Origin: Blautia sp. XA-2221
GTDB taxonomy: Bacteria; Bacillota; Clostridia; Lachnospirales; Lachnospiraceae
Direction of reading: 5' to 3'
Assembly (NCBI RefSeq): GCF_028767025.1
Contig: NZ_JAJQXX010000008.1
Location: forward strand, 1-64,000
DNA: 64,000 bases
Position 1 is the stretch's first letter; every line of letters begins with the position of its first letter. Shown piece by piece: positions 26,438-36,127 of the stretch. Below the pieces are notes generated by a model that was not told the DNA's origin, searched no databases, and saw only the letters and a list, made by a program, of their open reading frames with translations. A program made the translations under genes and the position numbers.

Positions 26438-26785
26438 ATGACAGAAGATTCGGAGAAAAATATATCGGAGGAACTGAGAAAGGATTTTACAATGGATAAA
26501 CTCTGGAATGCTTTATGCCGGATGCAGGAGGAAAGGTTTTATACGGTACGGGGACTGGAGTTCCATTATAAAATCCGGGGAAATGAGATTTTTGTAGACA
26601 GAAAAGTAAACAGCAAAAGCATTACCAGAAGCAGTGTGGAAATGGTTTTTCGGAAACTGCGGGACAGAAGAATGGACGGAGAGGAGTTTCCCCTTCTGGT
26701 AAAGGGACCCAAAAAGCTGGGGGTATTCGGAGCCAGCTATATTTATCCTGTTCTGAAACGGCTGGAGTTGATAAGCCCGGAATAG
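26438..26785 (+). CDS. Small protein of unknown function
   Basis: The product has 115 residues, is charged and soluble. It contains FHYKIRGNEIFVDRK and a C-terminal KGPKKLGVFGASYIYPVL. I do not recognise the family. The GP-KLGVFGASY-YP-L pattern looks conserved rather than random, and codon use matches neighbours. The ribosome site is weak (GGATTGG). It is isolated between the ribbon cluster terminator and the tsaC promoter. Confidence 0.55.
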   Translation: MTEDSEKNISEELRKDFTMDKLWNALCRMQEERFYTVRGLEFHYKIRGNEIFVDRKVNSKSITRSSVEMVFRKLRDRRMDGEEFPLLVKGPKKLGVFGASYIYPVLKRLELISPE

Positions 26786-26814
26786 GAAGAAAATCAGGTA
26801 TGTATAACTGCCGG

Positions 26815-26843
26815 TTGTATATTTTTGAAAAATAAACTATAAT
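26815..26843 (+). promoter_or_regulatory. tsaC-rpiB promoter
   Basis: TTGTAT and TATAAT are separated by 17 nt. Leader of about 110 nt. Confidence 0.65.
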
Positions 26844-26958
26844 AAACATTTGAACAGACAGCCTGGCTGGGCTGAGTAAAATTTATATATGCCGGAAACT
26901 ATCTGCAGCCTCACAGAAACTGCAGATATATACCAATAAAAACAGGGAGTTGCAGAAG

Positions 26959-28023
26959 ATGAGAGCAGAGGTTGTGAGCATGGATGCGAAGCATCCGGAT
27001 AAAGAGGCAATAAAAAGAGCAGGACAGATCCTGAAGAACGGAGGACTGGTAGCTTTTCCCACAGAAACCGTATATGGACTGGGAGGAAATGCCCTGGATC
27101 CACGGGCATCCATGAAAATTTATGCGGCAAAGGGACGTCCGTCAGACAATCCTCTGATCATTCATATTGCAGATATGGACAGCCTGAAAGAAATTGTGGC
27201 AGAAATTCCTGCAAAGGCACAGCTGATGGCAGAGAAATTCTGGCCGGGACCTCTGACTATGATCCTTCCAAAAGCAGAGATTGTTCCCGGGGAAACAACC
27301 GGCGGTCTTGACAGCGTTGCGGTCCGCTTTCCAAGCGATCTGATCGCCCAGGAGCTGATCCGGGCAGCTGGCGGTTTTGTTGCGGCTCCAAGCGCAAACA
27401 CATCGGGGCGCCCAAGTCCTACCAGAGCAGAGCATGTGGAGGAGGATCTGGGAGATGCCATTGATATGATCCTGGATGGAGGACAGGTTGGTATCGGACT
27501 GGAATCTACGATTGTAGATTTTACAGAGGATATTCCGGTAGTATTGAGGCCAGGGTATATTTCTCTGGAAATGCTTCAGGAGATTCTGGGTGAGGTACGG
27601 ATGGACAGAGGACTTCTGATCACAGACAGCAGTGTTCATCCAAAAGCTCCGGGAATGAAATACCGTCATTATGCGCCGAAGGCGGATCTTGCTGTTGTGG
27701 AAGGAAACACAGAGCAGGTGATTGCCTGTATAAACCGTATGACAGAAGCAGAGGTGGAGCAGGGCAGACGCGTAGGGATCATTGCCACAGATGAAACGTC
27801 AGCTTTGTACAAAAACGCAATTGTGCGGAGCATCGGAAGCAGAGAAGATGAGGAAACCATTGCTCATCATCTTTACGAGGTGCTTCGGGACTTTGACGGG
27901 GACGGGGTAAACGTTATTTACTCAGAAGCATTTTACACGCCCAGAATGGGACAGGCTATTATGAACAGGCTTTTAAAAGCAGCAGGACATAAGATCATAA
28001 ACGTACAGGAGGAACAGAAATGA
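26959..28023 (+). CDS. tsaC: Threonylcarbamoyl-AMP synthase (Sua5 type)
   Basis: This enzyme makes the TC-AMP intermediate for t6A37 in ANN-decoding tRNAs. The YrdC domain (about 20-200) shows FPTETVYGLGGNA, KGRP and SxNPL motifs. A C-terminal Sua5 domain (about 235-354, GEREDEE-like SREDEET) makes this the long form, 354 residues. The ATG at 26959 is chosen (AGGGAG, spacing 9) over an upstream TTG at 26950. It overlaps rpiB by 4 nt (ATGA), so the two are translationally coupled. Confidence 0.93.
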   Translation: MRAEVVSMDAKHPDKEAIKRAGQILKNGGLVAFPTETVYGLGGNALDPRASMKIYAAKGRPSDNPLIIHIADMDSLKEIVAEIPAKAQLMAEKFWPGPLTMILPKAEIVPGETTGGLDSVAVRFPSDLIAQELIRAAGGFVAAPSANTSGRPSPTRAEHVEEDLGDAIDMILDGGQVGIGLESTIVDFTEDIPVVLRPGYISLEMLQEILGEVRMDRGLLITDSSVHPKAPGMKYRHYAPKADLAVVEGNTEQVIACINRMTEAEVEQGRRVGIIATDETSALYKNAIVRSIGSREDEETIAHHLYEVLRDFDGDGVNVIYSEAFYTPRMGQAIMNRLLKAAGHKIINVQEEQK

Positions 28024-28451
28024 TAGCATTAGGATGTGACCACGGTGGATTTGAACTGAAACAGGAGATTAAAAAGCACCTGGATCAGCAGAATATAGAG
28101 TACATTGATTATGGATGTGACAGTCAGGAGGCTGTTGATTATCCGATTTATGCAAAAAAAGTAGCAAGAGCAATCCAGAACGGTGAGTGTGAAAAGGGAA
28201 TTCTGATCTGCGGAACAGGCATTGGAATTTCCATTACAGCAAATAAATTCAAAGGAATCCGTGCTGCTCTGTGTACGGACTGCTTCAGCGCAGAGGCAAC
28301 AAGACTTCACAATGACGCCAATGTTCTGGCAATGGGCGGAAGAGTTGTAGGCGCAGGCCTTGCGCTTAAAATCGTGGATACGTTCTTAAACACACCGTTT
28401 TCCAATGATGAAAGACATATCCGCAGAATCAGCCAGATAGAAGAAGACTGA
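28020..28451 (+). CDS. rpiB: Ribose-5-phosphate isomerase B
   Basis: The product is a 143-residue RpiB/LacAB-fold isomerase interconverting ribose-5-P and ribulose-5-P. Signatures are GCDHGGFELK at the N-terminus, the CGTGIG loop carrying the active Cys, and HNDANVLAMGGR. In many Clostridia it lies directly behind tsaC, as here, coupled by an ATGA overlap. A terminator follows 12 nt after the stop. Confidence 0.94.
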   Translation: MIALGCDHGGFELKQEIKKHLDQQNIEYIDYGCDSQEAVDYPIYAKKVARAIQNGECEKGILICGTGIGISITANKFKGIRAALCTDCFSAEATRLHNDANVLAMGGRVVGAGLALKIVDTFLNTPFSNDERHIRRISQIEED

Positions 28452-28463
28452 TAAAAACGTAAC

Positions 28464-28497
28464 GGACAGGACATTCTGAAAAAAGAGTTGTCCTGTT
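28464..28497 (+). terminator. tsaC-rpiB terminator
   Basis: ACAGGACA (28464-28471) pairs with TGTCCTGT (28487-28494), followed by a short T-run. Confidence 0.65.
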
Positions 28498-28569
28498 TTC
28501 CTGAAGCGGGAAGCCCGGTGGATTCAGAGCATGGGCAGTTTATAAAGTAAGCTGGGGAGGGCTTTTTCA

Positions 28570-29058
28570 ATGGATAATGAAAAAAGAATGGATTATATTT
28601 CCTGGGATGAGTATTTCATGGGGGTGGCAATGCTTTCCGGGATGCGTTCCAAGGATCCTCATTCTCAGGTGGGCGCCTGTATTGTAAGTGAGGACAATAA
28701 GATTCTTTCCATGGGCTACAACGGATTGCCGATGGGATGCTCGGATGATAAGTTTCCGTGGGCAAGAGAGGGAGATGCCCTTGATACAAAATATCTCTAT
28801 GTGACTCACAGTGAGCTGAATGCAATCCTGAATTACAGAGGCGGAAGTCTGGAAGGAGCGAAACTGTATGTTTCTCTTTTTCCATGCAATGAGTGCGCCA
28901 AGGCTATTATTCAGGCAGGCATCAAGACCATTGTGTACGACTGTGATAAATACGAAAACACTCCGTCTGTGATCGCGTCCAAGCGTATGCTGGATGCCGC
29001 AGGAGTCAGATACTATAAATACAACCGTACCGGAAGAGAAATTAAGTTTACAGTCTGA
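28570..29058 (+). CDS. Deoxycytidylate deaminase (ComEB type)
   Basis: This 162-residue zinc deaminase converts dCMP to dUMP for thymidylate synthesis. Zinc site and catalytic residues are His80-x-Glu82 (THSELN) and Cys106/Cys109 (PCNEC). GGGGAGG precedes the ATG. It follows the rpiB terminator; I see no strong promoter in the 70-nt gap, so read-through is possible. The name comEB is used for Bacillus orthologues; competence genes are not nearby. Confidence 0.92.
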   Translation: MDNEKRMDYISWDEYFMGVAMLSGMRSKDPHSQVGACIVSEDNKILSMGYNGLPMGCSDDKFPWAREGDALDTKYLYVTHSELNAILNYRGGSLEGAKLYVSLFPCNECAKAIIQAGIKTIVYDCDKYENTPSVIASKRMLDAAGVRYYKYNRTGREIKFTV

Positions 29059-29186
29059 AAGGGCAAAACAGGTGGCTGCACAGAAAAATCCTGTCAGATT
29101 TTTACGGAACAGTCATAAGAGTAGAAGATTTGTTCCCGGATTTCCGTTCAGGTGTAGGTTTGTTTTGGAATTTACGTTCAGGAGGC

Positions 29187-29215
29187 TTGACACCGGAGAT
29201 TTTTTCGCATACAAT
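29187..29215 (+). promoter_or_regulatory. proS leader promoter
   Basis: TTGACA and TACAAT are separated by 17 nt. Confidence 0.8.
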
Positions 29216-29221
29216 GAATAA

Positions 29222-29540
29222 AAGTTCGTGGAAACAGAACTGAAAACAGTAAAACGGCAAAGAAGAGAATAGTACACGTGGAGCAATCTCAGAGAGAAAT
29301 CCCGATGTCTGCACAGCAGCAGGCGGTGGTGTGAGGATTTTGTGCGTGAACCGTGGAACCGGCCTCGGAGCCCCGTGCAATTGAAGTACGGCGTATTTCT
29401 GCGTTAAAGAAACAGAGGAGAGCAGTATAAATACAGACTGTCAGTGAGACAGCTGTTTATGGAGGTACTGCTAATCAGGGTGGTACCGCCGAAGTCCTTC
29501 GGTCCCTTTGCAGGGATTGAAAGGGCTTTTTTATTTACAT
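29222..29540 (+). promoter_or_regulatory. Proline T-box leader of proS
   Basis: The T-box AGGGTGGTACCGCC is at 29477-29490. A terminator follows: 29495-29506 pairs imperfectly with 29512-29525, then TTTTTT. The triplet CCG at 29359-29361 in GGAACCGGCCTCGGAG sits where the specifier codon is expected, giving a proline assignment that agrees with the downstream gene. Confidence 0.88.
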
Positions 29541-29558
29541 TAAAAAAGGAGAATGATC

Positions 29559-30998
29559 ATGGCAAAAGAGAAAAAATTAGTAGAAGCCATCACTTCCATG
29601 GAGGAAGATTTTGCGCAGTGGTATACTGACGTAGTAAAAAAAGCAGAGCTTTGCGATTACACAAGTGTGAAAGGCTGTATGGTGATCAAACCGGCAGGCT
29701 ATGCGATCTGGGAAAATATCCAGAATGAGCTGGACAGAAGATTCAAAGAGACAGGTGTTCAGAATGTTTATATGCCGATGTTTATTCCGGAGTCTCTTCT
29801 TCAGAAAGAAAAGGATCATGTAGAGGGATTTGCGCCGGAGGTAGCATGGGTTACTCATGGCGGTCTGGATCCTCTTCAGGAGCGTCTTTGTGTGCGTCCT
29901 ACTTCTGAGACACTGTTCTGTGATTTTTATCAGAAGGAGATCCAGTCTCACAGAGATCTTCCAAAGGTTTACAATCAGTGGTGTTCTGTAGTCCGCTGGG
30001 AAAAAACAACCCGTCCGTTCCTGCGCTCCAGAGAATTTTTGTGGCAGGAGGGTCATACTGCTCATGCAACCGCAGAGGAAGCAGAAGAGAGAACCATTCA
30101 GATGCTGAACGTATATGCAGATTTCTGTGAGGAAGTTCTTGCGATCCCGGTTGTAAAAGGACAGAAAACAGACAAAGAAAAATTTGCCGGTGCAGAGGCT
30201 ACTTATACGATCGAGTCTTTGATGCATGACGGAAAAGCTCTGCAGTCCGGAACCAGCCATAACTTCGGCGATGGTTTTGCAAAGGCATTCGGCATTCAGT
30301 ATACAGATAAAGAAAACAAGCTTCAGTATGTTCATCAGACATCCTGGGGTATGACAACCCGTATGATCGGAGCCATTATTATGGTTCACGGTGACAACAG
30401 CGGTCTTGTGCTTCCTCCGAGAATCGCACCGGTACAGGCAGTGATCATTCCGATCCAGCAGCGCAAAGAGGGTGTCCTGGAAAAAGCAGATGAACTGTTT
30501 GAAACTCTGAAAGCAGCAGGAATCCGCGTGAAAGTGGACGATACAGACAGAAGTCCGGGATATAAATTCTCCGAGCAGGAAATGCGCGGTATCCCGGTTC
30601 GTATTGAGTGCGGTCCTAAGGATATCGAAAACGGACAGGCTGTAATCTGCCGCCGTGATACAAGAGAAAAATATGTGGTATCTTTTGAGGAACTGGCAGG
30701 AAAGGTTCAGGAAGTTCTGGATACCATGCAGAAAGATATGCTGGAAAGAGCCCGCGCTCATCGCGAAGCTCACACCTATGTTGCAACTGATTATGAAGAG
30801 TTCAAAGAGACGATCAATACAAAACCGGGCTTTGTAAAAGCAATGTGGTGCGGCGATCAGGCATGCGAGGACAAGATCAAGGAAGACGTACAGGCAACTT
30901 CCAGATGTATGCCGTTTGAACAGGAGCATTTAAGCGATGTGTGCGTATGCTGTGGAAAACCGGCGAAAAAAATGGTTTACTGGGGAAGAGCATATTAA
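29559..30998 (+). CDS. proS: Proline-tRNA ligase, archaeal/eukaryotic type
   Basis: The 479-residue class II synthetase charges tRNA-Pro. It lacks the bacterial editing insertion and has the archaeal-type C-terminal zinc-like domain ending YWGRAY. Motif 2 ([16 protein letters not shown]) and motif 3 are clear. The ATG at 29559 is 7 nt behind GGAG; the ATG at 29553 is too close. T-box controlled. cca begins 1 nt after the stop. Confidence 0.95.
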   Translation: MAKEKKLVEAITSMEEDFAQWYTDVVKKAELCDYTSVKGCMVIKPAGYAIWENIQNELDRRFKETGVQNVYMPMFIPESLLQKEKDHVEGFAPEVAWVTHGGLDPLQERLCVRPTSETLFCDFYQKEIQSHRDLPKVYNQWCSVVRWEKTTRPFLRSREFLWQEGHTAHATAEEAEERTIQMLNVYADFCEEVLAIPVVKGQKTDKEKFAGAEATYTIESLMHDGKALQSGTSHNFGDGFAKAFGIQYTDKENKLQYVHQTSWGMTTRMIGAIIMVHGDNSGLVLPPRIAPVQAVIIPIQQRKEGVLEKADELFETLKAAGIRVKVDDTDRSPGYKFSEQEMRGIPVRIECGPKDIENGQAVICRRDTREKYVVSFEELAGKVQEVLDTMQKDMLERARAHREAHTYVATDYEEFKETINTKPGFVKAMWCGDQACEDKIKEDVQATSRCMPFEQEHLSDVCVCCGKPAKKMVYWGRAY

Positions 30999-30999
30999 G

Positions 31000-32331
31000 A
31001 TGAAGCTGAATATACCTTCCGGCGCAGAAAGTATTCTGAATACGCTGGAACAGCATGGATATGAGGCATATGTGGTGGGCGGCTGTGTCCGGGATTCTAT
31101 TCTGGGACGCTGCCCTGACGACTGGGATATTACAACCTCCGCTTCTCCAGAACAGGTAAAAGCGCTTTTCAGAAGAACTGTAGATACAGGACTTCAGCAT
31201 GGAACAGTAACCGTTTTGATAGAAAAAGAAGGATTTGAGGTAACCACTTACCGGGTGGACGGAGACTATGAGGACGGCCGCCATCCAAAGGAGGTAAGGT
31301 TTACTTCAAGCCTTGAAGAGGATCTGAAGCGAAGAGATTTTACCATCAATGCCATGGCATATCACCCTGACCGGGGGCTTGTAGATCTTTTTGGCGGAAT
31401 GGACGACATGGAAAAAAAGGTGATCCGCTGTGTTGGCGATCCCATGGAACGGTTTCAGGAGGATGTGCTCCGGATTCTGAGAGCGGTTCGTTTTTCCGCC
31501 CAGCTGGGATTTACTATTGAAGAGGAAACAAAAGAGGGAATCCGCGCGCTGGCTCCCAATCTCAGACTGGTCAGCGCCGAGAGGATCCAGGTGGAGCTTG
31601 TGAAGCTTCTTGTTTCCGGACATCCGGACTACCTTCGTGTGGCGTATGAAACAGGGATTACAGCAGAGTTTTTGCCGGAGTTTGATGTGTGCATGAAAAC
31701 GGCTCAGAATACGCCTCACCACTGCTATACAGTGGGAGAGCACACGCTGAAAAGTCTTTTGAATGTCAGGGCGGACAAGGTTCTGCGTCTGACGATGCTT
31801 CTTCATGATATTGGCAAGCCGGTGGTAAAAACAACGGATGAAAATGGTCGCGATCATTTTAAAATGCACGGGCCGGAAAGTGAGCGGATGGCAAAAGCCA
31901 TTTTGCGGCGGCTGAAATTTGATAATGACACCATGCATAAGGTTTGCAGGCTTGTTAAATGGCATGATGCCAGACCGGTTCCGGAAATGGCTTCTGTCAG
32001 AAGAGCTGTAAATCGCATCGGCGAAGATATTTTTCCTTTTTATCTGGAAGTTCAGAGAGCAGATATGCTGGCGCAGAGCGATTATCAGCGCCGGGAAAAA
32101 GAAGAACGCCTGAATGGTGTGAAATCCTGTTATGAGCAGATTCTGGAGAAAAAACAGTGTGTTTCTCTGAAGAGTCTGGCAGTTACAGGCAGGGATCTGA
32201 TTCAGGAGGGCTGTAAGCCGGGTTCTCATCTGGGAGAAATTCTGGATCAGCTTCTGGAGCACGTTCTGGAATACCCGGAAGATAACAAAAAAGAAACACT
32301 GCTGGAACTGGTGAGGAAATCCGAGGATTAA
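31000..32331 (+). CDS. cca: CCA tRNA nucleotidyltransferase with HD domain
   Basis: This 443-residue class II nucleotidyltransferase adds or repairs the 3'-CCA end of tRNAs. The head has GGCVRD and the DWD metal motif (Asp41, Asp43), then RRDFTINA and the ERIQVE region. An HD domain with LLHDIGKP (His269-Asp270) follows. The start at 31000 is placed directly after the proS stop, with a weak GGGGAAG site, suggesting translational coupling. The earlier in-frame start lies inside proS. Confidence 0.93.
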   Translation: MKLNIPSGAESILNTLEQHGYEAYVVGGCVRDSILGRCPDDWDITTSASPEQVKALFRRTVDTGLQHGTVTVLIEKEGFEVTTYRVDGDYEDGRHPKEVRFTSSLEEDLKRRDFTINAMAYHPDRGLVDLFGGMDDMEKKVIRCVGDPMERFQEDVLRILRAVRFSAQLGFTIEEETKEGIRALAPNLRLVSAERIQVELVKLLVSGHPDYLRVAYETGITAEFLPEFDVCMKTAQNTPHHCYTVGEHTLKSLLNVRADKVLRLTMLLHDIGKPVVKTTDENGRDHFKMHGPESERMAKAILRRLKFDNDTMHKVCRLVKWHDARPVPEMASVRRAVNRIGEDIFPFYLEVQRADMLAQSDYQRREKEERLNGVKSCYEQILEKKQCVSLKSLAVTGRDLIQEGCKPGSHLGEILDQLLEHVLEYPEDNKKETLLELVRKSED

Positions 32332-32351
32332 ATTTCAGAAGGCATGGGAAT

Positions 32352-32437
32352 ATATGATAAAAGGGGCTGTGAATAAGTCCCGAAAAGTGGGATGTGAAAA
32401 ACTCAATCGAATTTTTCACATCCCACTTTTATCATAT
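32352..32437. repeat. Large inverted repeat after cca with two exclusive pairings
   Basis: AAAAGTGGGATGTGAAAAA (32383-32401) pairs perfectly with 32412-32430. In addition ATATGATAAAAG (32352-32363) pairs perfectly with CTTTTATCATAT (32426-32437), which overlaps the right arm of the first stem. No T-run follows, so it is not a standard terminator. Confidence 0.7.
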
Positions 32438-32615
32438 GACATGATTCTGCTCAAAATATTTCTGTATTGTGCAGGTATTTTGAACAGTCAAGAACAGAAA
32501 ATGCAAAAAATACGTCAAAACACCTGGCGGGAACATACCGTGTGAACAGTTACGCATAATTTCCGCTCCTTTGTACATAAGTATAGAAAGTACAAAAAAT
32601 GAGGGGGAAGCAGAT

Positions 32616-33599
32616 TTGTATGATTATGGACTCAGCGTTCTGGAACAGTACGAGCTGACTGTAAAAAGTACAGCCCGTACCAGAGGCGGACTTCTCTGCC
32701 AGACTGACAGGGGAACGGCAGTGATACGGGAACAGCGGGGATCAGGAAAGAAACTCCAGAAGCAGCAGGAGCTTCTGCTAAAGTTGGAAGAAAAAGGATG
32801 CCTGGTAGACACTTTTCTGGAAAATAAAGAAGGAGAGCTGATTTCAACTGACCGGGACGGAATCGCCTATACCCTTCAGCGCTGGTACGAAGGGCGGGAA
32901 TGTGACACAAGATCCAGAGAACAGATTCTGGAGGCAGTGGGTATGCTTGCCGGGATCCACAAGGAAATGAAACTTCCAACAGATCTTTCTTATATGGAAG
33001 AAAATCTGAATGACGAGTATCAGCGTCATAATCAGGAACTGAAAAAAATACGCAGATTTATCAGAAAAAAAGGCCCTGTATGTACTTTTGAAAAAGAGTA
33101 TTTAAAATCTGTGGAATGGTTTCTGGAAAGAGGAGAGCTGGCTGTAAATATGCTCAGGGTTTCTGCCTATGAAAACCTCAGAGAAAAGGTGAAAACAGAA
33201 GGTACAGCCTGTCACGGGGAATACAATCAGCATAACGTTCTGATCATGAAATCAAAAACAGCAGTTACAGGGTTCTCTCACTGGTATTTTGGAGTTCAGA
33301 TTGGAGATCTTTATCACTTTATGAGAAAAATACTGGAAAAATCAGGATGGAATGTGAATCTGGCAGAAGGAATGTTAAAAACGTATCACAGAATCCGTCC
33401 TATTTCCAGAGAAGAGTGGGAAAACCTAAAAATCCGATTTACTTATCCGGAAAAATTCTGGAAACTGTCGAATTATTATTATACCCACAACAAAGCCTGG
33501 ATTTCCGAAAAAAATACGGAAAAGCTCCAGACACTGATCAGACAGAAAGAAAAGTGGGCAGCTTTCGGAGAACAGTGCTTTGGGAAATATGATCTTTAA
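32616..33599 (+). CDS. CotS-like spore-coat kinase-fold protein
   Basis: The 327-residue protein has an aminoglycoside-phosphotransferase-like kinase fold as in CotS/CotI/YsxE. Visible pieces are a Lys-rich N-lobe (SGKKLQKQQELL), a YTLQRWYEGREC hinge and HGEYNQHNVL in place of the kinase catalytic loop HGDxxxxN. The metal-binding DFG position reads GFSHW, so activity may be lost or altered. The start is TTG at 32616 behind GGGGG; the in-frame region upstream lies in noncoding sequence. A possible sigma-E-like CATAATTT lies at about 32555 but is weak. Confidence 0.75.
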   Translation: MYDYGLSVLEQYELTVKSTARTRGGLLCQTDRGTAVIREQRGSGKKLQKQQELLLKLEEKGCLVDTFLENKEGELISTDRDGIAYTLQRWYEGRECDTRSREQILEAVGMLAGIHKEMKLPTDLSYMEENLNDEYQRHNQELKKIRRFIRKKGPVCTFEKEYLKSVEWFLERGELAVNMLRVSAYENLREKVKTEGTACHGEYNQHNVLIMKSKTAVTGFSHWYFGVQIGDLYHFMRKILEKSGWNVNLAEGMLKTYHRIRPISREEWENLKIRFTYPEKFWKLSNYYYTHNKAWISEKNTEKLQTLIRQKEKWAAFGEQCFGKYDL

Positions 33600-33710
33600 A
33601 AGGCTGACAGAAGAAGTCAGATATAGTGTTTACACAGCATTATTGGGAAGAATGTTAGGCTTTGAAGATGCCGGGATTCCGAAATTTTGTGCAGGAGAAA
33701 TTGTTCAGAC

Positions 33711-33739
33711 TTCCATTTTTCTGAAAACAGGTGTATAAT
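33711..33739 (+). promoter_or_regulatory. Promoter of the phosphohexomutase gene
   Basis: TTCCAT and TATAAT are separated by 17 nt. Leader of about 55 nt. Confidence 0.55.
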
Positions 33740-33796
33740 TAGAAATCATAAACTTCGCATAGCGGAGCCAAAAAACATACAGGGAGGTACAGCGGT

Positions 33797-35530
33797 ATGG
33801 ACTACAGAGAAGTATATGAGCAGTGGCTTGCGAACCCATACTTCGATGATGCAACAAAAGAGGAACTGAAAAACATCGCAGAAGAAGAGAATGAAATAAA
33901 AGAACGTTTTTATATGGATCTGGAATTTGGTACGGCGGGCCTGCGCGGAATCATCGGTGCAGGTACAAACCGTATGAATATTTATGTGGTAAGAAGAGCA
34001 ACCCAGGGCCTTGCAAATTATATTGCGAAGGTGGGCAAACAGTCTCAGGGCGTTGCAATTGCTTATGATTCCCGCCATATGTCACCGGAGTTTGCGCAGG
34101 AAGCAGCTCTCTGCCTTGCTGCAAACGGGATCAAGGCTTATATTTTTGAGTCTTTAAGACCGACACCGGAGCTTTCTTTTGCAGTCCGTCACCTTGGCTG
34201 CGTTGCCGGAATCAATATCACTGCCAGCCACAATCCGCCGGAATACAATGGATATAAGGTATACTGGGAGGACGGCGCTCAGATCACTCCGCCTCATGAT
34301 ACCGGAATCATGGGAGAGGTAAAGGCAATCTCTGACTGGAATACTGTAAAAACCATGGACAAGGCTGAGGCAGAAAAATCCGGTCTTTATGAAGTGATCG
34401 GACAGCAGATTGACGATGCTTATATGGAAGAGCTGAAAAAACAGGTGATCCATCATGATGCCATTGCGGCAGAGGGCAAAAACCTGAAGATTGTTTACAC
34501 TCCTCTTCATGGAACCGGAAATATTCCTGCAAGAAGAATCCTGAAAGAACTGGGCTTTGAAAATGTTTATGTTGTTAAGGAACAGGAACTTCCGGACGGT
34601 GCGTTTCCGACAGTAAGCTATCCGAACCCTGAAGCAGCAGAAGCCTTTGAGCTTGGTCTGAAGCTTGCAAAAGAAGTAGACGCTGACCTTGTTCTTGCAA
34701 CAGACCCGGATGCAGACCGCCTGGGCGTACGCGTAAAGGACAAAAACGGCGAATACCATGATCTGACAGGAAATATGTCCGGCTGCCTTCTGGCAAACTA
34801 TGAGATCGGACAGCGCAAAGCAGTAAACGGAAGCCTTCCTGAGGACGGCGCTCTGATCAAGACTATTGTTACCAGCAATCTGGCAGATGCCATTGCAAAA
34901 GGCTATGGCGTTGATCTCATTGAGGTTCTGACAGGATTTAAGTTTATCGGACAGCAGATCCTGGGCTTTGAGAACAGTGGAAAAGGAACTTATCTTTTTG
35001 GATTTGAAGAGAGCTATGGCTGTCTGATCGGTACATATGCAAGAGATAAGGACGCCATTGTGGCCACAATGGCGCTGTGCGAGGCTGCTGCTTACTATAA
35101 GACTCAGGGCAAAACTCTCTGGGATGCAATGATCGAGATGTATGATCAGTACGGATATTATAAGGATGATATCCAGTCCATTACTCTGAAAGGAATTGAA
35201 GGACTTCAGAAGATCCAGGAAATCATGGATACTCTTCGTAAGAACCCGCCTGCAGAGTTTGCTGGACATAAGGTGGTTTCTGCAAGAGATTATAAAAAGG
35301 ACACCATTACAGACCTGGCAACCGGAGAAGTGAAGCCTACCGGACTTCCGAACTCTAACGTTCTGTACTATGATCTGACAGATGATGCATGGGTATGTGT
35401 CCGCCCGTCCGGTACAGAGCCAAAAGTAAAATTCTACTATGGAGTAAAAGGAACTTCTCTTGAGGATGCAGATGAAAAGTCTGCGGTTATGGGCAAGGCT
35501 GTTCTTGATATGGTCAACTCAATGATGTAA
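33797..35530 (+). CDS. Phosphoglucomutase/phosphomannomutase (PGM2-like)
   Basis: The 577-residue alpha-D-phosphohexomutase interconverts hexose-1-P and hexose-6-P. It shows FGTAGLRG near the N-terminus, the phosphoserine loop TASHNP with Ser144, the metal loop DPDADR, and the C-terminal phosphate loop RPSGTEPK. Its length fits the PGM2/PgcA group rather than GlmM. GGGAGG precedes the ATG. mazG follows 12 nt downstream. Confidence 0.92.
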   Translation: MDYREVYEQWLANPYFDDATKEELKNIAEEENEIKERFYMDLEFGTAGLRGIIGAGTNRMNIYVVRRATQGLANYIAKVGKQSQGVAIAYDSRHMSPEFAQEAALCLAANGIKAYIFESLRPTPELSFAVRHLGCVAGINITASHNPPEYNGYKVYWEDGAQITPPHDTGIMGEVKAISDWNTVKTMDKAEAEKSGLYEVIGQQIDDAYMEELKKQVIHHDAIAAEGKNLKIVYTPLHGTGNIPARRILKELGFENVYVVKEQELPDGAFPTVSYPNPEAAEAFELGLKLAKEVDADLVLATDPDADRLGVRVKDKNGEYHDLTGNMSGCLLANYEIGQRKAVNGSLPEDGALIKTIVTSNLADAIAKGYGVDLIEVLTGFKFIGQQILGFENSGKGTYLFGFEESYGCLIGTYARDKDAIVATMALCEAAAYYKTQGKTLWDAMIEMYDQYGYYKDDIQSITLKGIEGLQKIQEIMDTLRKNPPAEFAGHKVVSARDYKKDTITDLATGEVKPTGLPNSNVLYYDLTDDAWVCVRPSGTEPKVKFYYGVKGTSLEDADEKSAVMGKAVLDMVNSMM

Positions 35531-35542
35531 TATGGTGAGAAG

Positions 35543-35929
35543 ATGCAGAATTTTGATGAATTTATGGAAGTGGTAAAAAAAATCCGCAAGAACTGTCCCT
35601 GGGATAAGGTTCAGACACACGAAAGTCTGAAGCCCTACCTGATCAGTGAGACAAATGAGCTTCTTGAGGGGATCGATCGTCTGGAAACGCAGAATGACAG
35701 CGAAAATCTCTGTGAGGAGTTGGGAGATGTACTGTTTCAGGTTGCGCTTCACAGCGTGATCGCCCAGGAGGAGGGACTGTTTACCATTGAGGATGTGATA
35801 GATGGCATTTCTTCCAAAATGCAGTTTCGCCATCCGGGGATTTTTGCTCCGGAGGATGAGACAATGACTTCTCTTTCCTGGGATGAATTGAAAGAAATTG
35901 AAAAGAGCAGAAAGACAGAAAAGCTCTGA
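35543..35929 (+). CDS. mazG: MazG-type nucleotide pyrophosphohydrolase
   Basis: The product is a short 128-residue single-domain MazG. The metal-binding ETNELLEGI and EELGDVLFQ motifs are present, with the CPWD and HPGIF elements. Such enzymes hydrolyse non-canonical NTPs. It opens the conserved block seen near spoIIE in Bacillus (mazG-rqcP-yabP-yabQ-divIC-spoIIE-tilS-hpt-ftsH). The Bacillus protein has a fused methylase-like half that is absent here. Confidence 0.9.
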   Translation: MQNFDEFMEVVKKIRKNCPWDKVQTHESLKPYLISETNELLEGIDRLETQNDSENLCEELGDVLFQVALHSVIAQEEGLFTIEDVIDGISSKMQFRHPGIFAPEDETMTSLSWDELKEIEKSRKTEKL

Positions 35930-36024
35930 AAAGTATTTCAGGAACATCAGTCGAAAGCGTTCTTGCCCGCTCTGTTTACAGTAACCCGAAAGCCCCAGTT
36001 TACGGGGATTTGGCACAAAAAACC

Positions 36025-36053
36025 TTGACAATCTACAGGAAAAGGTATATAAA
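36025..36053 (+). promoter_or_regulatory. hup promoter
   Basis: TTGACA and TATAAA are separated by 17 nt. Confidence 0.8.
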
Positions 36054-36127
36054 TAGTAAATAGCGTGTGATCGACAGGAAGCATAACGCGATAATAAAGA
36101 AAGAGAGCATTTATAGGAGGAAACACC

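Noticed and set aside
29577-30929. 450-codon open frame antisense to proS
   Set aside because: Reverse shadow of proS with the same odd composition; no promoter or ribosome site.
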